DNA of 48,691 nt from Bacteroides timonensis (GCF_000513195.1 NZ_CBVI010000064.1:1-48691); one strand, 5' to 3'; shown: positions 1-7,957, counted from the first letter of the stretch. Notes: generated from the sequence alone by a model not told the origin. Numbers and translations: made by a program.

Positions 1-1
1 A

Positions 2-184
2 AATCATATACTTATTAATAGAGAGTTCGTAGAACTTACCTATGAAGATGAGTGCAAAGAACGTTTCCTTTTCGGTTCGAAAAAAACGTGCACAAGCCGC
101 AAAGGAGATATAATAGTCATTGAGCATTCCAATGCCATAAGTATATTACAATCAATCAGATCATTCTTCATGTGGCCCTATTAA
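2..184 (+). CDS. 3' end of an unrecognised gene (partial)
   Basis: An open frame enters from the left edge and runs 60 codons to a TAA at 182-184. The peptide is well balanced in composition (ECKERFLFGSKK near the middle, ending SIRSFFMWPY) and reads like the C-terminus of a real soluble protein. No start codon lies near the edge, so the gene probably begins outside the window. I do not recognise the family. The other two forward frames are interrupted within the first 100 bases, which favours this one. A 38-bp inverted repeat follows 17 bases after the stop. The evidence is compositional only, so this could be a chance open frame. Confidence 0.4.
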   Translation, partial: NHILINREFVELTYEDECKERFLFGSKKTCTSRKGDIIVIEHSNAISILQSIRSFFMWPY

Positions 185-200
185 CCAGACTCAATTTGGA

Positions 201-238
201 TTCGTTTAATTCGTTATCTGTTTAACGAATTAAACGAA
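201..238. repeat. Perfect 16-bp inverted repeat (hairpin)
   Basis: TTCGTTTAATTCGTTA at 201-216 is exactly complementary to 223-238 with a 6-base loop. It lies just after the stop codon of the partial gene. No T-run follows, so it is either a factor-independent terminator of unusual form or a protein-binding or recombination site. Confidence 0.6.
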
Positions 239-311
239 CTAGAATAATAGTTACAAAAAATCCTCTATCCCTTTATAAAGTATATGTAAGTACTTTCAAC
301 ATGCAGATCCT

Positions 312-449
312 GACTCTATTTTTCCGCAAAGATAATTGTACCTTTCTGTTTCTGTACAAGGCACGCCATTGCTTTCAATATGAAAAATCTTCCTTTTAGT
401 AAAAGAGTATTTTCCATAGAAGCCTTGTATCTTTTCTCTTGACTCCCAG
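312..449. repeat. Long palindromic element, copy A
   Basis: This is the first of three related copies of a long imperfect palindrome (others at 7762-7957 and 16392-16560). Shared landmarks are TTTTTCCGCAAA on the left, a central AAATCTTCCTTTT...AAAAGAGTATTT hairpin, and an outer stem. Here the outer stem is TACAAGGC (355-362) against GCCTTGTA (422-429), and the central hairpin spans about 382-413. It lies beyond the 3' end of the flavoprotein gene. The boundaries are approximate. Confidence 0.6.
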
Positions 450-470
450 TTCAATAATTGCGTTACATTT

Positions 471-1166
471 TTACTTAAAATGATTCAATAGCCACGCTAT
501 ATTTTGTCCGAGGTTTTTCATGTTGGTAACTGCTTCTTCATCTTTTAGAGCTTCTCCGGGCAGGCGACCGTAGGCAATGTTCCAATAAGTAGAGCCAACA
601 AGATACATTTCCTTGTTTAGAAAGAAGTGATTGATTGTGTCGATGGTGTTCATTGCTCCTGCACGCCGTGCTACAGCCACTGCTCCTGCCACTTTGTGGC
701 GGAACATTCCCGGATTAGTATCACTTACTACACTTGCTCTTTCAATTACCGCTTTCAATGTGGAGGAAACATCGGCTGAATAGGTAGAGGAACCTAACAC
801 TATAGCATCAGCTTCAGTCATTTTAGTATAGAGTTTCCGAAAAATATCATTGTCAAAAACGCAATTATTCTTTCCTGCACAAGCAAAACATGCTTTACAG
901 GGATTTATCGTGTTGCCTGCCAACTGAATCAACTCTGTTTCATGCCCCTCTTTTTCTATTTCTGCCAAGACCAAATTCAGCATATCTGCCGTATTGCCGT
1001 CTTTTCGTGAACTTCCGTTAATTGCCAATACTTTCATTTTCTTGTCACTTTTCAAATTGAGATTACTTGCAGCTGTAAGTCCGCTCGCACTTAATACTGC
1101 GCCTGCGGCAAAAACTCCCATTGTCTTGAGAGCTTCACGCCGGGATATATTTTTCTTATCGTTCAT
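471..1166 (-). CDS. Tat-exported flavodoxin-fold iron-sulfur flavoprotein (NADPH-dependent FMN reductase family)
   Basis: The 231-residue protein opens with a twin-arginine signal (SRREALK at about residues 8-14, then a hydrophobic stretch ending near 34), predicting export folded with its cofactor. From residue 45 it has the flavodoxin-like FMN-binding fold of NADPH-dependent FMN reductases (AINGSSRKDGNTAD loop for phosphate). Cysteines at 90, 93, 96 and 102 form the compact CX2CX2CX5C motif that holds a 4Fe-4S cluster in iron-sulfur flavoproteins, so it probably moves electrons between FMN and the cluster. The physiological donor is unknown. It is the last gene of a six-gene minus-strand operon, 9 bases after the iron alcohol dehydrogenase. 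A similar protein, also with a Tat signal and the same cysteine spacing, lies at 40175-40846. Confidence 0.85.
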   Translation of the reverse strand: MNDKKNISRREALKTMGVFAAGAVLSASGLTAASNLNLKSDKKMKVLAINGSSRKDGNTADMLNLVLAEIEKEGHETELIQLAGNTINPCKACFACAGKNNCVFDNDIFRKLYTKMTEADAIVLGSSTYSADVSSTLKAVIERASVVSDTNPGMFRHKVAGAVAVARRAGAMNTIDTINHFFLNKEMYLVGSTYWNIAYGRLPGEALKDEEAVTNMKNLGQNIAWLLNHFK

Positions 1167-1175
1167 ACTAAATTC

Positions 1176-2357
1176 TTATCTATATGATTCAGCGAAAATT
1201 TGCACAATATCCTCATCAGACATTTGCACACGGTCTGCTGTGAACATGATGCCCATTACTTCACGGGAGTTGCGCATGAACTTCTCAAACTCATTAGGCA
1301 TTATACCGTAATCAGACATTTTCAAATCGGCAACGCCACAGGCTTCTTGCAGGCGAACAAGTGCAATGATAAAATCTTCGGGTTTATTGGCTTTGGACAT
1401 ACCTAATAGGCGTGCAAGTTCTACAAAACGGTCATCGCAGGCATGGCGGTTCACGAAATAACTGAAATACGCCTTACTTATCATAATCAGTCCGGCTCCG
1501 TGAGGTAAATTCGGGTGATAAGCTGATAATGCGTGTTCTAACCCGTGTTCGCTGGTAAGTAAGGTAAGTGTCATTACTGCTCCCGATAATGTATTAGCAA
1601 AAGCTACATGGGTACGTGCTTCCAAATCAGAGCCGTTCTTAACGGCACGGGGCAAATATTCGGCAATATTGCGGATGGCTTCACGTGCGTTCATATCGCT
1701 GGCAAGGTTTGCACTGGCAGCGATGAATCCCTCTACGCTATGAAACAATGCATCAAATCCTTGAAAAGCGGTAAACAGAGGTGGAACGGAAAGCATCAGT
1801 TCTGCATCGACTATAGCAAGATATGGAAATAATGCCGGATGCATGATGAATGCTTTTTCGTTGATATCTTCTTTGGTTATCACACCACAGCCGTCCGTTT
1901 CTGAACCAGTTCCGGCAGTGGTTGTTATAGCAATAATCGGTAACGGTTTGTTTGCAATCGGTTGCCCCTTGCCTGTACCGATAGGTACATAATCCCATAA
2001 TTCGCCGTTATTGGTTGCCAGCAGAGCAATGGCTTTCGAACAGTCCATGACGCTGCCACCGCCCAATGCTACAAGAAAATCCGCACCCAATTCACGGGCG
2101 GCTTCCGCTCCGGCTTCGGAGTTGGCAACCGTGGGATTGGGTGCAACTCCATCGAATACTTCGGTTTCCACTCCAGCTTGATGAAGTTGTTCCTCTGTAC
2201 GTGCCAAGTAACCATTAACACGGGTAGATTTACCATTGGATATAATTATCAATGCCTTTTTGCCCGGCATTGTTTGTACGTGAAGATTGTTCAACTGTCC
2301 CGCACCGAAAAGAATGTGGGTGGGGATGTACTGATTGTAATTCATATTCGTTTCCAT
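1176..2357 (-). CDS. Iron-containing alcohol dehydrogenase (group III)
   Basis: The 393-residue length matches the iron-dependent alcohol dehydrogenase family, which interconverts alcohols and aldehydes or ketones with NAD(P)H. The N-terminal half has the dinucleotide-binding motif LGGGSVMDCSKA at about residues 97-108. The C-terminal half carries the metal-binding histidines in FDALFHSVEGF and in EHGLEHALSAYHPNLPHGAG. There is no signal peptide, unlike several of its operon partners, so it should be cytoplasmic. The start MET-NMNYNQYIP is taken at 2357; a second methionine four codons later (2345) is also possible. It sits 23 bases after the TIGR04076-like gene and 9 before the flavoprotein gene, so it is co-transcribed. 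The substrate cannot be told from sequence. Confidence 0.9.
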   Translation of the reverse strand: METNMNYNQYIPTHILFGAGQLNNLHVQTMPGKKALIIISNGKSTRVNGYLARTEEQLHQAGVETEVFDGVAPNPTVANSEAGAEAARELGADFLVALGGGSVMDCSKAIALLATNNGELWDYVPIGTGKGQPIANKPLPIIAITTTAGTGSETDGCGVITKEDINEKAFIMHPALFPYLAIVDAELMLSVPPLFTAFQGFDALFHSVEGFIAASANLASDMNAREAIRNIAEYLPRAVKNGSDLEARTHVAFANTLSGAVMTLTLLTSEHGLEHALSAYHPNLPHGAGLIMISKAYFSYFVNRHACDDRFVELARLLGMSKANKPEDFIIALVRLQEACGVADLKMSDYGIMPNEFEKFMRNSREVMGIMFTADRVQMSDEDIVQIFAESYR

Positions 2358-2380
2358 TGTCTTACAAATTATAAAATTAA

Positions 2381-2710
2381 TTATATAAAAGGAGAAGCAA
2401 TTTCTTTATCGGTGGCTTCCAATTTGAAAAATACAGGGCGCAAACCGTCATTGCAACAAGTGATTGCCACTCCCGGTTGACGTACCCAATCATTGAAGTA
2501 AAAATGCTGTACACCATTAGCAAGGGCAAATACATACTGGTGGATGGTTCGCCATGCACCATCGCAAAAACTTTCGGGCTTTCCTAATCCAGCATAAAAT
2601 ACCTGACCTTCTTTCATGACAGGACACGGTTTGATTCCCGGTATTCCGTAATCACGGGCAAAATCTTCATTAAAAGTAGTGCGTAGCACTGTGATTTTTA
2701 CCTTTTTCAT
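2381..2710 (-). CDS. TIGR04076 family protein
   Basis: This 109-residue protein begins MKKVKITVLRTTFNEDFA and has the short conserved layout of the TIGR04076 family: a first beta strand, a GIPGIKPCPVMKEGQ segment, a FCDGAWRTIHQYV segment, and a C-terminal part with two cysteines (ITCCNDGLRPV, about residues 84-94). Members are small, often occur with oxidoreductases or flavoproteins, and have no established biochemical role. The conserved cysteines hint at metal or thiol chemistry, but that is inference. There is no signal peptide. It lies inside the redox operon, 20 bases after the flavodoxin-aldo/keto reductase fusion and 23 before the iron alcohol dehydrogenase. Confidence 0.8.
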   Translation of the reverse strand: MKKVKITVLRTTFNEDFARDYGIPGIKPCPVMKEGQVFYAGLGKPESFCDGAWRTIHQYVFALANGVQHFYFNDWVRQPGVAITCCNDGLRPVFFKLEATDKEIASPFI

Positions 2711-2730
2711 GTACGTTTGTTTCAGAATGT

Positions 2731-4203
2731 TTAATACCAGTCATGCTTTTCGTTCCGGTCGAGTGCGGCAATTTGCGACATATCTTCATCTGTCAGTTCA
2801 AAATCGAAAATGGATATATTTTCTTTGATATGGTCGGGATTGCTTGAACCGGGAATGACAATTACCCCCCTTTGTAAATCCCAACGTAGAATGACCTGTG
2901 CCGAAGACTTGCCGTGAGCGGCTGCAATCCGACTGATGATTTCATTTCCTAACAATGCAGCCGTATGACCTCTGCCGCCGAGCGGATACCATGCTTCCAC
3001 TACGATACCTTGGCTGTGCATATATTCTACAATTCCTTTTTCTTGGTAATAAGGATGTATCTCATTCTGTACCAATACAGGCTTTGTGCTTACTTGCGGC
3101 AGGAACTCCGTCATTTCCTTTATGTAGTAGTTCGATAATCCGATGGAGCGAATCTTGCCCTGCGCCACATATTTTTCCATTGCTTTATATGCTTTTACGT
3201 CGTCAGTTCCCGGATGGTGTAACAGCATCAGGTCAATATAACCGATGTCGAGCTTACGCAAGCATTCTTCTATTGCTGCTTCGGGATTGCTGAATTGATT
3301 AGGATAAAGTTTGGTTGCCACAAAGATTTCTTCACGTGGCACGCCCGATTCACGAACGCCTTGTCCCACTTCTTCTTCATTATCATACATGTGTGCCGTA
3401 TCAATTTTGCGGAAGCCGGAAGCAAGAGCCGCCTTGACGGAATTTACACAGACATCACCATGCAGACTGTATGTGCCCAGCCCAACGATAGGCATATCAT
3501 ATCCACTGCTAAGTCTTACGGTAGGTGCTTTCCCGTTTTCACCTTTCGAGAGGTTGAACACGCCTACATTGCTATTTTGATTCAAATTCAAATTCATACT
3601 TTCAATCCAATCTTTAATTGTTCCTGCTGATTCATTTCCATTAAAACGTTTTCCTTGTTTCCATACGGCTTTCTCTGCCGATTCGTGCAAATCTGTATCG
3701 CTTGAACCGATGCCACTGGAATGTGAAGTACAGAACGGCACGATGGTTTTGCCCGACAGATTTAGGCTTTCAAGGAATGTATGGATTATTTTAGGAGCTT
3801 TTCCCCACCAAATAGGATAACCAAGAAAAACCACGTCATAGTCCGAAAAGTTTTCGACTTTACTGCTTATCGCCGGACGTGCTGCCGGGTCGTTCTGTTC
3901 ACGGTTTGCACGGGACGAGGAATTATTATAATTCAAGTCCTCACTTGTGTAAGGCGTTTCAGGAATGATGCGATGAAGTGTTCCATTGGTGACTTCTGCA
4001 ATTTTTTCCGCAATACCTTTCGTTATATTCGTGCAAGAAAAATAGACCACTAACGTGCGTCCGTTACCGGGTTGTGGTTCAGGCGTTGGTTCCGGTGTGG
4101 GTGTCGGTTCTTCTGTTTTAACCGTTTCTTCTGTAGGGCTGCAAGCAGCCGTAGCAAAAGATAATCCCGACAAAAGAATAAGTGATGATAACAACATTTT
4201 CAT
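2731..4203 (-). CDS. Lipoprotein fusion of a flavodoxin domain and an aldo/keto reductase
   Basis: Starting at the methionine at 4203 gives 490 residues with a lipoprotein signal (lipobox ending at Cys21) and a proline/threonine/glutamate linker to about residue 46. A flavodoxin domain follows (TLVVYFSCTNITKGIA at 50-65 for the FMN phosphate, YPIWWGKAP near 129-137) to about 205. An aldo/keto reductase domain covers about 225-490, with the tetrad apparently intact: Asp268, Tyr273, Lys298 and His329. The product would be a membrane-anchored enzyme with an FMN module joined to an NADPH-dependent carbonyl reductase. An upstream start at 4245 would overlap the acetyltransferase gene and mask the lipobox, so I reject it. 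The gene starts 4 bases after the acetyltransferase stop. This domain pair on one lipoprotein is unusual; substrate unknown. Confidence 0.9.
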   Translation of the reverse strand: MKMLLSSLILLSGLSFATAACSPTEETVKTEEPTPTPEPTPEPQPGNGRTLVVYFSCTNITKGIAEKIAEVTNGTLHRIIPETPYTSEDLNYNNSSSRANREQNDPAARPAISSKVENFSDYDVVFLGYPIWWGKAPKIIHTFLESLNLSGKTIVPFCTSHSSGIGSSDTDLHESAEKAVWKQGKRFNGNESAGTIKDWIESMNLNLNQNSNVGVFNLSKGENGKAPTVRLSSGYDMPIVGLGTYSLHGDVCVNSVKAALASGFRKIDTAHMYDNEEEVGQGVRESGVPREEIFVATKLYPNQFSNPEAAIEECLRKLDIGYIDLMLLHHPGTDDVKAYKAMEKYVAQGKIRSIGLSNYYIKEMTEFLPQVSTKPVLVQNEIHPYYQEKGIVEYMHSQGIVVEAWYPLGGRGHTAALLGNEIISRIAAAHGKSSAQVILRWDLQRGVIVIPGSSNPDHIKENISIFDFELTDEDMSQIAALDRNEKHDWY

Positions 4204-4207
4204 ATAA

Positions 4208-4771
4208 TTACTGTTTAATATTTCTAATGGTTTTAGCGGGCACACCCGCTACTATGACATTGTCTGGTACATCTTTTGTCACTACTGTTCCGGCGGCTAC
4301 AATGGTATTTTCTCCTATGGTTACTCCGGGCAGAATGATTGCTCCTGCACCAATCCACGCATTGCGCTTTATCACTATCGGTTTTACTAATAACCTATGT
4401 CGCAAAGCTGGTTCTTCGGGATGGTTCTCGGTAACAATTTTTGCTTCCGGTCCGATAAATACTCCGTCCTCTAATGTGATACCACCTTGGTCGAGGAAAG
4501 TGCAACCGAAATTGATAAACACTTCTTTTCCCACACGGGTTAGTTTGCCGAAAGCTGTATAGAACGGTGGAAACATTCGTACCGAAGCGTCCAACTGTTG
4601 CCCCCAAATACGTTCGAGCAACGCCCTTATTTCATCAAGAGAATGGTATTGGGTGTTCAGTTCATAAACAAGTTTCTTTGTGTTCTCTATTTCGGAGCAG
4701 AGCAGAGGAAAATCGGCATCCGTTTCTGTAATCCGTTCCCCATTCCGCATTCTTTCGATAATCTTATTCAT
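4208..4771 (-). CDS. Sugar O-acetyltransferase, hexapeptide-repeat (maltose/galactoside acetyltransferase-like)
   Basis: The 187-residue protein has a helical N-terminal domain (about residues 1-60, typical Mac domain) followed by hexapeptide repeats forming a left-handed beta helix (ITLEDGVFIGPEAKI, WIGAGAIILPGVTIG, VVAGVPAKTIR). This is the layout of maltose and galactoside O-acetyltransferases, which acetylate sugar hydroxyls with acetyl-CoA in the cytoplasm as trimers. The presumed catalytic histidine is in TENHPEEP. It lies between the zinc alcohol dehydrogenase (5-base gap) and the fusion lipoprotein (4-base gap), so it is translationally coupled in the redox operon, an odd place for a sugar acetyltransferase. 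The real acceptor may not be a sugar. Confidence 0.88.
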   Translation of the reverse strand: MNKIIERMRNGERITETDADFPLLCSEIENTKKLVYELNTQYHSLDEIRALLERIWGQQLDASVRMFPPFYTAFGKLTRVGKEVFINFGCTFLDQGGITLEDGVFIGPEAKIVTENHPEEPALRHRLLVKPIVIKRNAWIGAGAIILPGVTIGENTIVAAGTVVTKDVPDNVIVAGVPAKTIRNIKQ

Positions 4772-4776
4772 CCTGT

Positions 4777-5922
4777 TTATTTCCTCAACGTATTCATGTC
4801 AATCACATAGCGGAACTTTACTTTTCCGTCCGATACGTTACGCCAAGCCTTATCTATTTCTGCGGCATCTGCCTTGATAATTTCCACTTCGGGATAAATA
4901 CCATGTGCAACAGAATAGTCCAGCATTTCCTGTGTTTCCTTTATACCACCGATAAGCGAACCGTAAACTTTACGCTGTGAGAGAAAAGCCATATTAGCGA
5001 TGTTAAGTGTCGATTTGTCGGGCAATCCCACAATAGCCATTTCTCCACCCATTTTCAGCATAGCCACGTATTGTATTGGTTCATAATTGGCAGGTATGGT
5101 ACTGATAATGAAATCGAACGTATTGTTCAAACCTTTCATTTCATTTGCATTCGTTACATTTACATACCGGGTGGCTCCCATGCGGGCGGCGTCATTGCGT
5201 TTTTCTTCTGTACGGTCAAAGACGGTAACATCGGCTCCCAAATCCACAAGGTATTGAACAGCCATGTGTCCTAAACCGCCATATCCGGCAACGGCAACTT
5301 TATCACCTTTCTTTACATTGCTGAAATGTATGGGCGACCATGTGGTGACACCTGCACACAATAACGGAGCAACACGTTTCAAATCGGCGTTTGCAGGTAT
5401 TTTAATAGCAAAATTTTCACTAACCACGATATTGTCGGAATATCCACCCATTGCCATTTCTCCATTGTGATAACGGTCAGGAGAGTTGTAAGTAAAGGTA
5501 GTCCCGTTTTCACAAAACTGCTCTTTGTGCATTTCGCAGGAATGGCAGTGTCCGCACGCATTGACCATGCAGCCTACACCTGCTAAGTCACCCACTTTGA
5601 ATTTTGTTACATTCTTACCTACCTTTGCCACTCGTCCGGCTATCTCATGTCCCGGAACCATCGGATATGCTGCATATAATCCCTGTTCCTGCTGTTCATC
5701 CCAAGCGGCGTGCAAGTCACTGTGGCAGATTCCAGCATAAAGAATCTCAATTTGAATGTCATTTTCTCCAATGGCATGACGGGTAAATTCGTAAGGTCGG
5801 AAAGTGTCTTTGGCTGAAAACATGGCAAAACCTTTTGCCGGGACACGTTCTTCACTTATTTGTGCAAAAGCGGTAGTTATACATGCCAGCCCTGCAATCA
5901 TTGTCATTACTGTACGTTTCAT
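4777..5922 (-). CDS. Zinc-dependent alcohol dehydrogenase (cinnamyl alcohol dehydrogenase-like) with a Sec signal
   Basis: This 381-residue medium-chain dehydrogenase has the catalytic zinc site (Cys66-His67 in GICHSDLH, GHE at 91-93) and the structural zinc cysteines 123, 126, 129 and 137. The Rossmann motif is GYGGLGHMAVQYL. It resembles the NADP-dependent YahK/cinnamyl alcohol dehydrogenase group that reduces aldehydes. The first 20 residues (MKRTVMTMIAGLACITTAFA) look like a cleavable Sec signal, which is abnormal for this cytoplasmic family and suggests export to the periplasm. It is the first gene of the six-gene redox operon, diverging from the AraC regulator, with a -7-like box at 5958-5965 and the operator repeats upstream. 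Confidence 0.9.
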   Translation of the reverse strand: MKRTVMTMIAGLACITTAFAQISEERVPAKGFAMFSAKDTFRPYEFTRHAIGENDIQIEILYAGICHSDLHAAWDEQQEQGLYAAYPMVPGHEIAGRVAKVGKNVTKFKVGDLAGVGCMVNACGHCHSCEMHKEQFCENGTTFTYNSPDRYHNGEMAMGGYSDNIVVSENFAIKIPANADLKRVAPLLCAGVTTWSPIHFSNVKKGDKVAVAGYGGLGHMAVQYLVDLGADVTVFDRTEEKRNDAARMGATRYVNVTNANEMKGLNNTFDFIISTIPANYEPIQYVAMLKMGGEMAIVGLPDKSTLNIANMAFLSQRKVYGSLIGGIKETQEMLDYSVAHGIYPEVEIIKADAAEIDKAWRNVSDGKVKFRYVIDMNTLRK

Positions 5923-5957
5923 ATTCTATCAGTTTTAATTAATTTATTTGTTCGATG

Positions 5958-5965
5958 CAAAATTA
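5958..5965 (-). promoter_or_regulatory. Putative Bacteroidetes -7 box for the redox operon
   Basis: Read on the minus strand this is TAATTTTG, matching the Bacteroidetes primary-sigma -7 consensus TAnnTTTG, 36 bases from the dehydrogenase start. No good TTTG -33 box is seen at the normal distance, as expected for an activator-dependent promoter. Confidence 0.45.
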
Positions 5966-5986
5966 GGGGGTTATATCCATTTGTCA

Positions 5987-6096
5987 GATACCTTTCTTAC
6001 GGGGTAAAGTACCTCGATTACGGAAGATAAATTTTTTGATAATATCTAATAATCAACAAAGTACCTAAATTACGGATTAAGGTATCTGAATTACAG
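5987..6096. promoter_or_regulatory. Four phased repeats, putative AraC-family operator
   Basis: Four related 16-base units fit AGTACCTnnATTACGG: 5987-6002 (GATACCTTTCTTACGG), 6008-6023 (AGTACCTCGATTACGG), 6060-6075 (AGTACCTAAATTACGG) and 6081-6096 (GGTATCTGAATTACAG). Units 1-2 and 3-4 start exactly 21 bp apart, two helical turns, and the pairs are 52 bp apart, about five turns. They all point the same way between the divergent regulator and operon. Tandem, same-face sites are typical of AraC/XylS binding. Confidence 0.7.
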
Positions 6097-6185
6097 TTTT
6101 TACCTATCTGCCGTTTCGTGATACAAAGAAATGTGTTTTCTTTGCATTACAAGATTTATTTGCGTACTATAAACATTCAAATAAG

Positions 6186-7103
6186 ATGAAAGATAACCTT
6201 GATATTATAAAAGCAGATACCATCGAGCAGTACAATAAGTTCTTTGGTTTTGAAACACGCCACCCATTAGTAAGCATTGTTCATTTTGACCAGTCCGTGC
6301 CCCAACCCACACATAAAATGACACTTGGTTTCTATGCGCTTTTTCTGAAAAAGACAACCGGGTGCATTATTAATTATGGTAAGACAGTCTATGACTTTGA
6401 CGATGAAACAGTGGTGAGTTTTGCTCCGGGACAGACTGTAGGTATTCACCGTTTGGAAGACGGCGTTGTTCCCGAAGCTATCGGTTTGTTGTTCCATCCC
6501 GACTTTCTGCATCGAACGGAATTGGGGCAGAAAATCAAACAATACTCTTTTTTCTCCTATGCTTCCAACGAGGCATTACACCTATCAGTAGAGGAACGCA
6601 TCATTCTACAAGACTATATGGAGAAGATTGTGCGTGAACTACAACATCCTATTGACAAATTTTCTAAATCGTTGATTGTCTCGAATATTGAGGTATTACT
6701 CAACTATTGTATGCGTTTCTACGAACGTCAATTCATTACCCGTGAAGAAATAAACAACGATGTCCTTGTTCGTTTTGAGCAATTACTTAATGAATACATG
6801 GATTCCGGTAAGACTTCACAGCATGGAATACCTACAGTGAAATATTTTGCTGACAAGATTTGCCTTTCATCTAATTATTTGGGTGATTTGGTAAAGTCGG
6901 AAACCGGGAAAACTGCGCAAGAGTTTATACAGTTGAAGATGGTAAACGTTGCGAAAAACGCTTTAATTGACCCAAATTTGAATACTAAGCAGATAGCAGA
7001 AATGTTGGGCTTCCAGCATCCTCAACATTTCATGCGTTTTTTTAAAAAACAAGTAGGGTGTACTCCACGAGAATACAGAATTCAACATTCTGTAATAGCA
7101 TAA
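6186..7103 (+). CDS. AraC-family transcriptional regulator
   Basis: The 305-residue protein has an N-terminal ligand-sensing region (about 1-180, cupin-like in this family) and a C-terminal AraC/XylS DNA-binding domain at about 205-300 with two helix-turn-helix motifs: KYFADKICLSSNYLGDLVK, and NTKQIAEMLGFQHPQHFMRFF followed by the typical GCTPREYR end. It diverges from the redox operon across 263 bases holding the four phased repeats, so it probably controls that operon and itself, likely as an activator responding to a reactive carbonyl or electrophile. The ligand is inference. The start at 6186 has no strong ribosome site, which is usual in this phylum. Confidence 0.93.
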   Translation: MKDNLDIIKADTIEQYNKFFGFETRHPLVSIVHFDQSVPQPTHKMTLGFYALFLKKTTGCIINYGKTVYDFDDETVVSFAPGQTVGIHRLEDGVVPEAIGLLFHPDFLHRTELGQKIKQYSFFSYASNEALHLSVEERIILQDYMEKIVRELQHPIDKFSKSLIVSNIEVLLNYCMRFYERQFITREEINNDVLVRFEQLLNEYMDSGKTSQHGIPTVKYFADKICLSSNYLGDLVKSETGKTAQEFIQLKMVNVAKNALIDPNLNTKQIAEMLGFQHPQHFMRFFKKQVGCTPREYRIQHSVIA

Positions 7104-7125
7104 AATATAAAAATAAAAAATGTCA

Positions 7126-7160
7126 ATTAAGTAGGAGTGCACTGTACGCTCCTACTTAAT
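7126..7160. terminator. 12-bp hairpin after the AraC gene
   Basis: ATTAAGTAGGAG (7126-7137) pairs perfectly with CTCCTACTTAAT (7149-7160) across an 11-base loop, 22 bases after the regulator's stop codon. There is no T-run. The position suggests transcription termination. The rest of 7161-7761 holds no confident gene or repeat. Confidence 0.45.
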
Positions 7161-7343
7161 ATGGCAAAACAATCTGCGATCATGCCTTTCCATTTTTTAC
7201 GCATAGGCAAAATGAAATTACGAAATATTTTTTGGTCCTTTGCATGACTGAATACACTGAAATCCTAATGTTTAGTTAAGCTGTGGATTATCTTCAATCT
7301 CAATATATTTGAATCTGCATCGTGGTACATATCCCTTGAAGAA

Positions 7344-7586
7344 CTACACAAGCTTCTGTAACTCCAGCCTCTGCTCCTTGGCAAAGTTGCAGTGTACGAG
7401 GATGATACACCAGGGAAACTCATTAACTCCATTACAGTACTCCCAAAAACGAATGTAAAGTTTTACAGGCATAATGTTTACATCCACGCAACAACCATTC
7501 TTGTCGGTATAACATAAAGGCTGTCTATGTTCGAACCTTTCGCACAAATAAAGATCAAAATCTAATAAAATGTCTTTTTGTACCAT
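7344..7586 (-). CDS. Possible small orphan protein (doubtful)
   Basis: An 80-codon frame encodes an aromatic and cysteine-rich peptide (CERFEHRQPLCYTDKNGCC, then IRFWEYCNGVNEFPW). The composition is compatible with a real small protein or a fragment of a longer decayed one. No domain is recognised, there is no visible operon partner, and the frame stands alone in a 934-base region between the AraC gene and the gene at 8038. A frame from 7570 on the opposite strand looks non-coding. I keep this only as a low-confidence call. Confidence 0.25.
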   Translation of the reverse strand: MVQKDILLDFDLYLCERFEHRQPLCYTDKNGCCVDVNIMPVKLYIRFWEYCNGVNEFPWCIILVHCNFAKEQRLELQKLV

Positions 7587-7761
7587 TGCTTTTAATCTCG
7601 GACACTACCAGACTCGCTACTCCCAGATCTTTTTAAAAGGATACCACTATCTCCCATTCAATAAAAATTCCACTATCATTCCCTTTTATAAGAACCATCT
7701 CCCCCTTTTATTAACGCTAGCTCCTATCCCTTTAAAAAAGCACATAAAACATACACAGAGG

Positions 7762-7957
7762 TACACCATACGTAAATCCCGGCTATTTTTTCCGCAAAAT
7801 TGATTATGGTTTCCACATTCCGGTCCAAGGTACGCTTTCAGCTTTCTCTCTTGAAAAATCTTCCTTTTCCTGCATGAAAAAGGTATTTTTCAAAGAAACC
7901 TTGTCAGAATAAACCCACAATCCGAGAAGCCGAAAAAATAATCTGATTTTACGATGT
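7762..7957. repeat. Long palindromic element, copy B
   Basis: This is a 196-bp imperfect palindrome. The ends are TACACCATACGTAAA and its imperfect complement TTTACGATGTA. Inside are TATTTTTTCCGC against GCCGAAAAAATA, an outer stem CAAGGT (7826-7831) / ACCTTG (7898-7903), and a central hairpin GAAAAAT...ATTTTTC (7853-7891) whose CCTTTT pairs with AAAAGG. The same plan is found at 312-449 and 16392-16560 with different but still complementary bases. It ends 80 bases before the gene at 8038. Confidence 0.75.

Noticed and set aside
994..1311. Plus-strand open frame of 105 codons over the flavoprotein gene
   Set aside because: It is antisense to two well-supported genes and has unnatural composition; shadow frame.
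7570..7803. Plus-strand frame of 77 codons
   Set aside because: It runs into palindromic element B, has a low-complexity composition, and shows no family signal.
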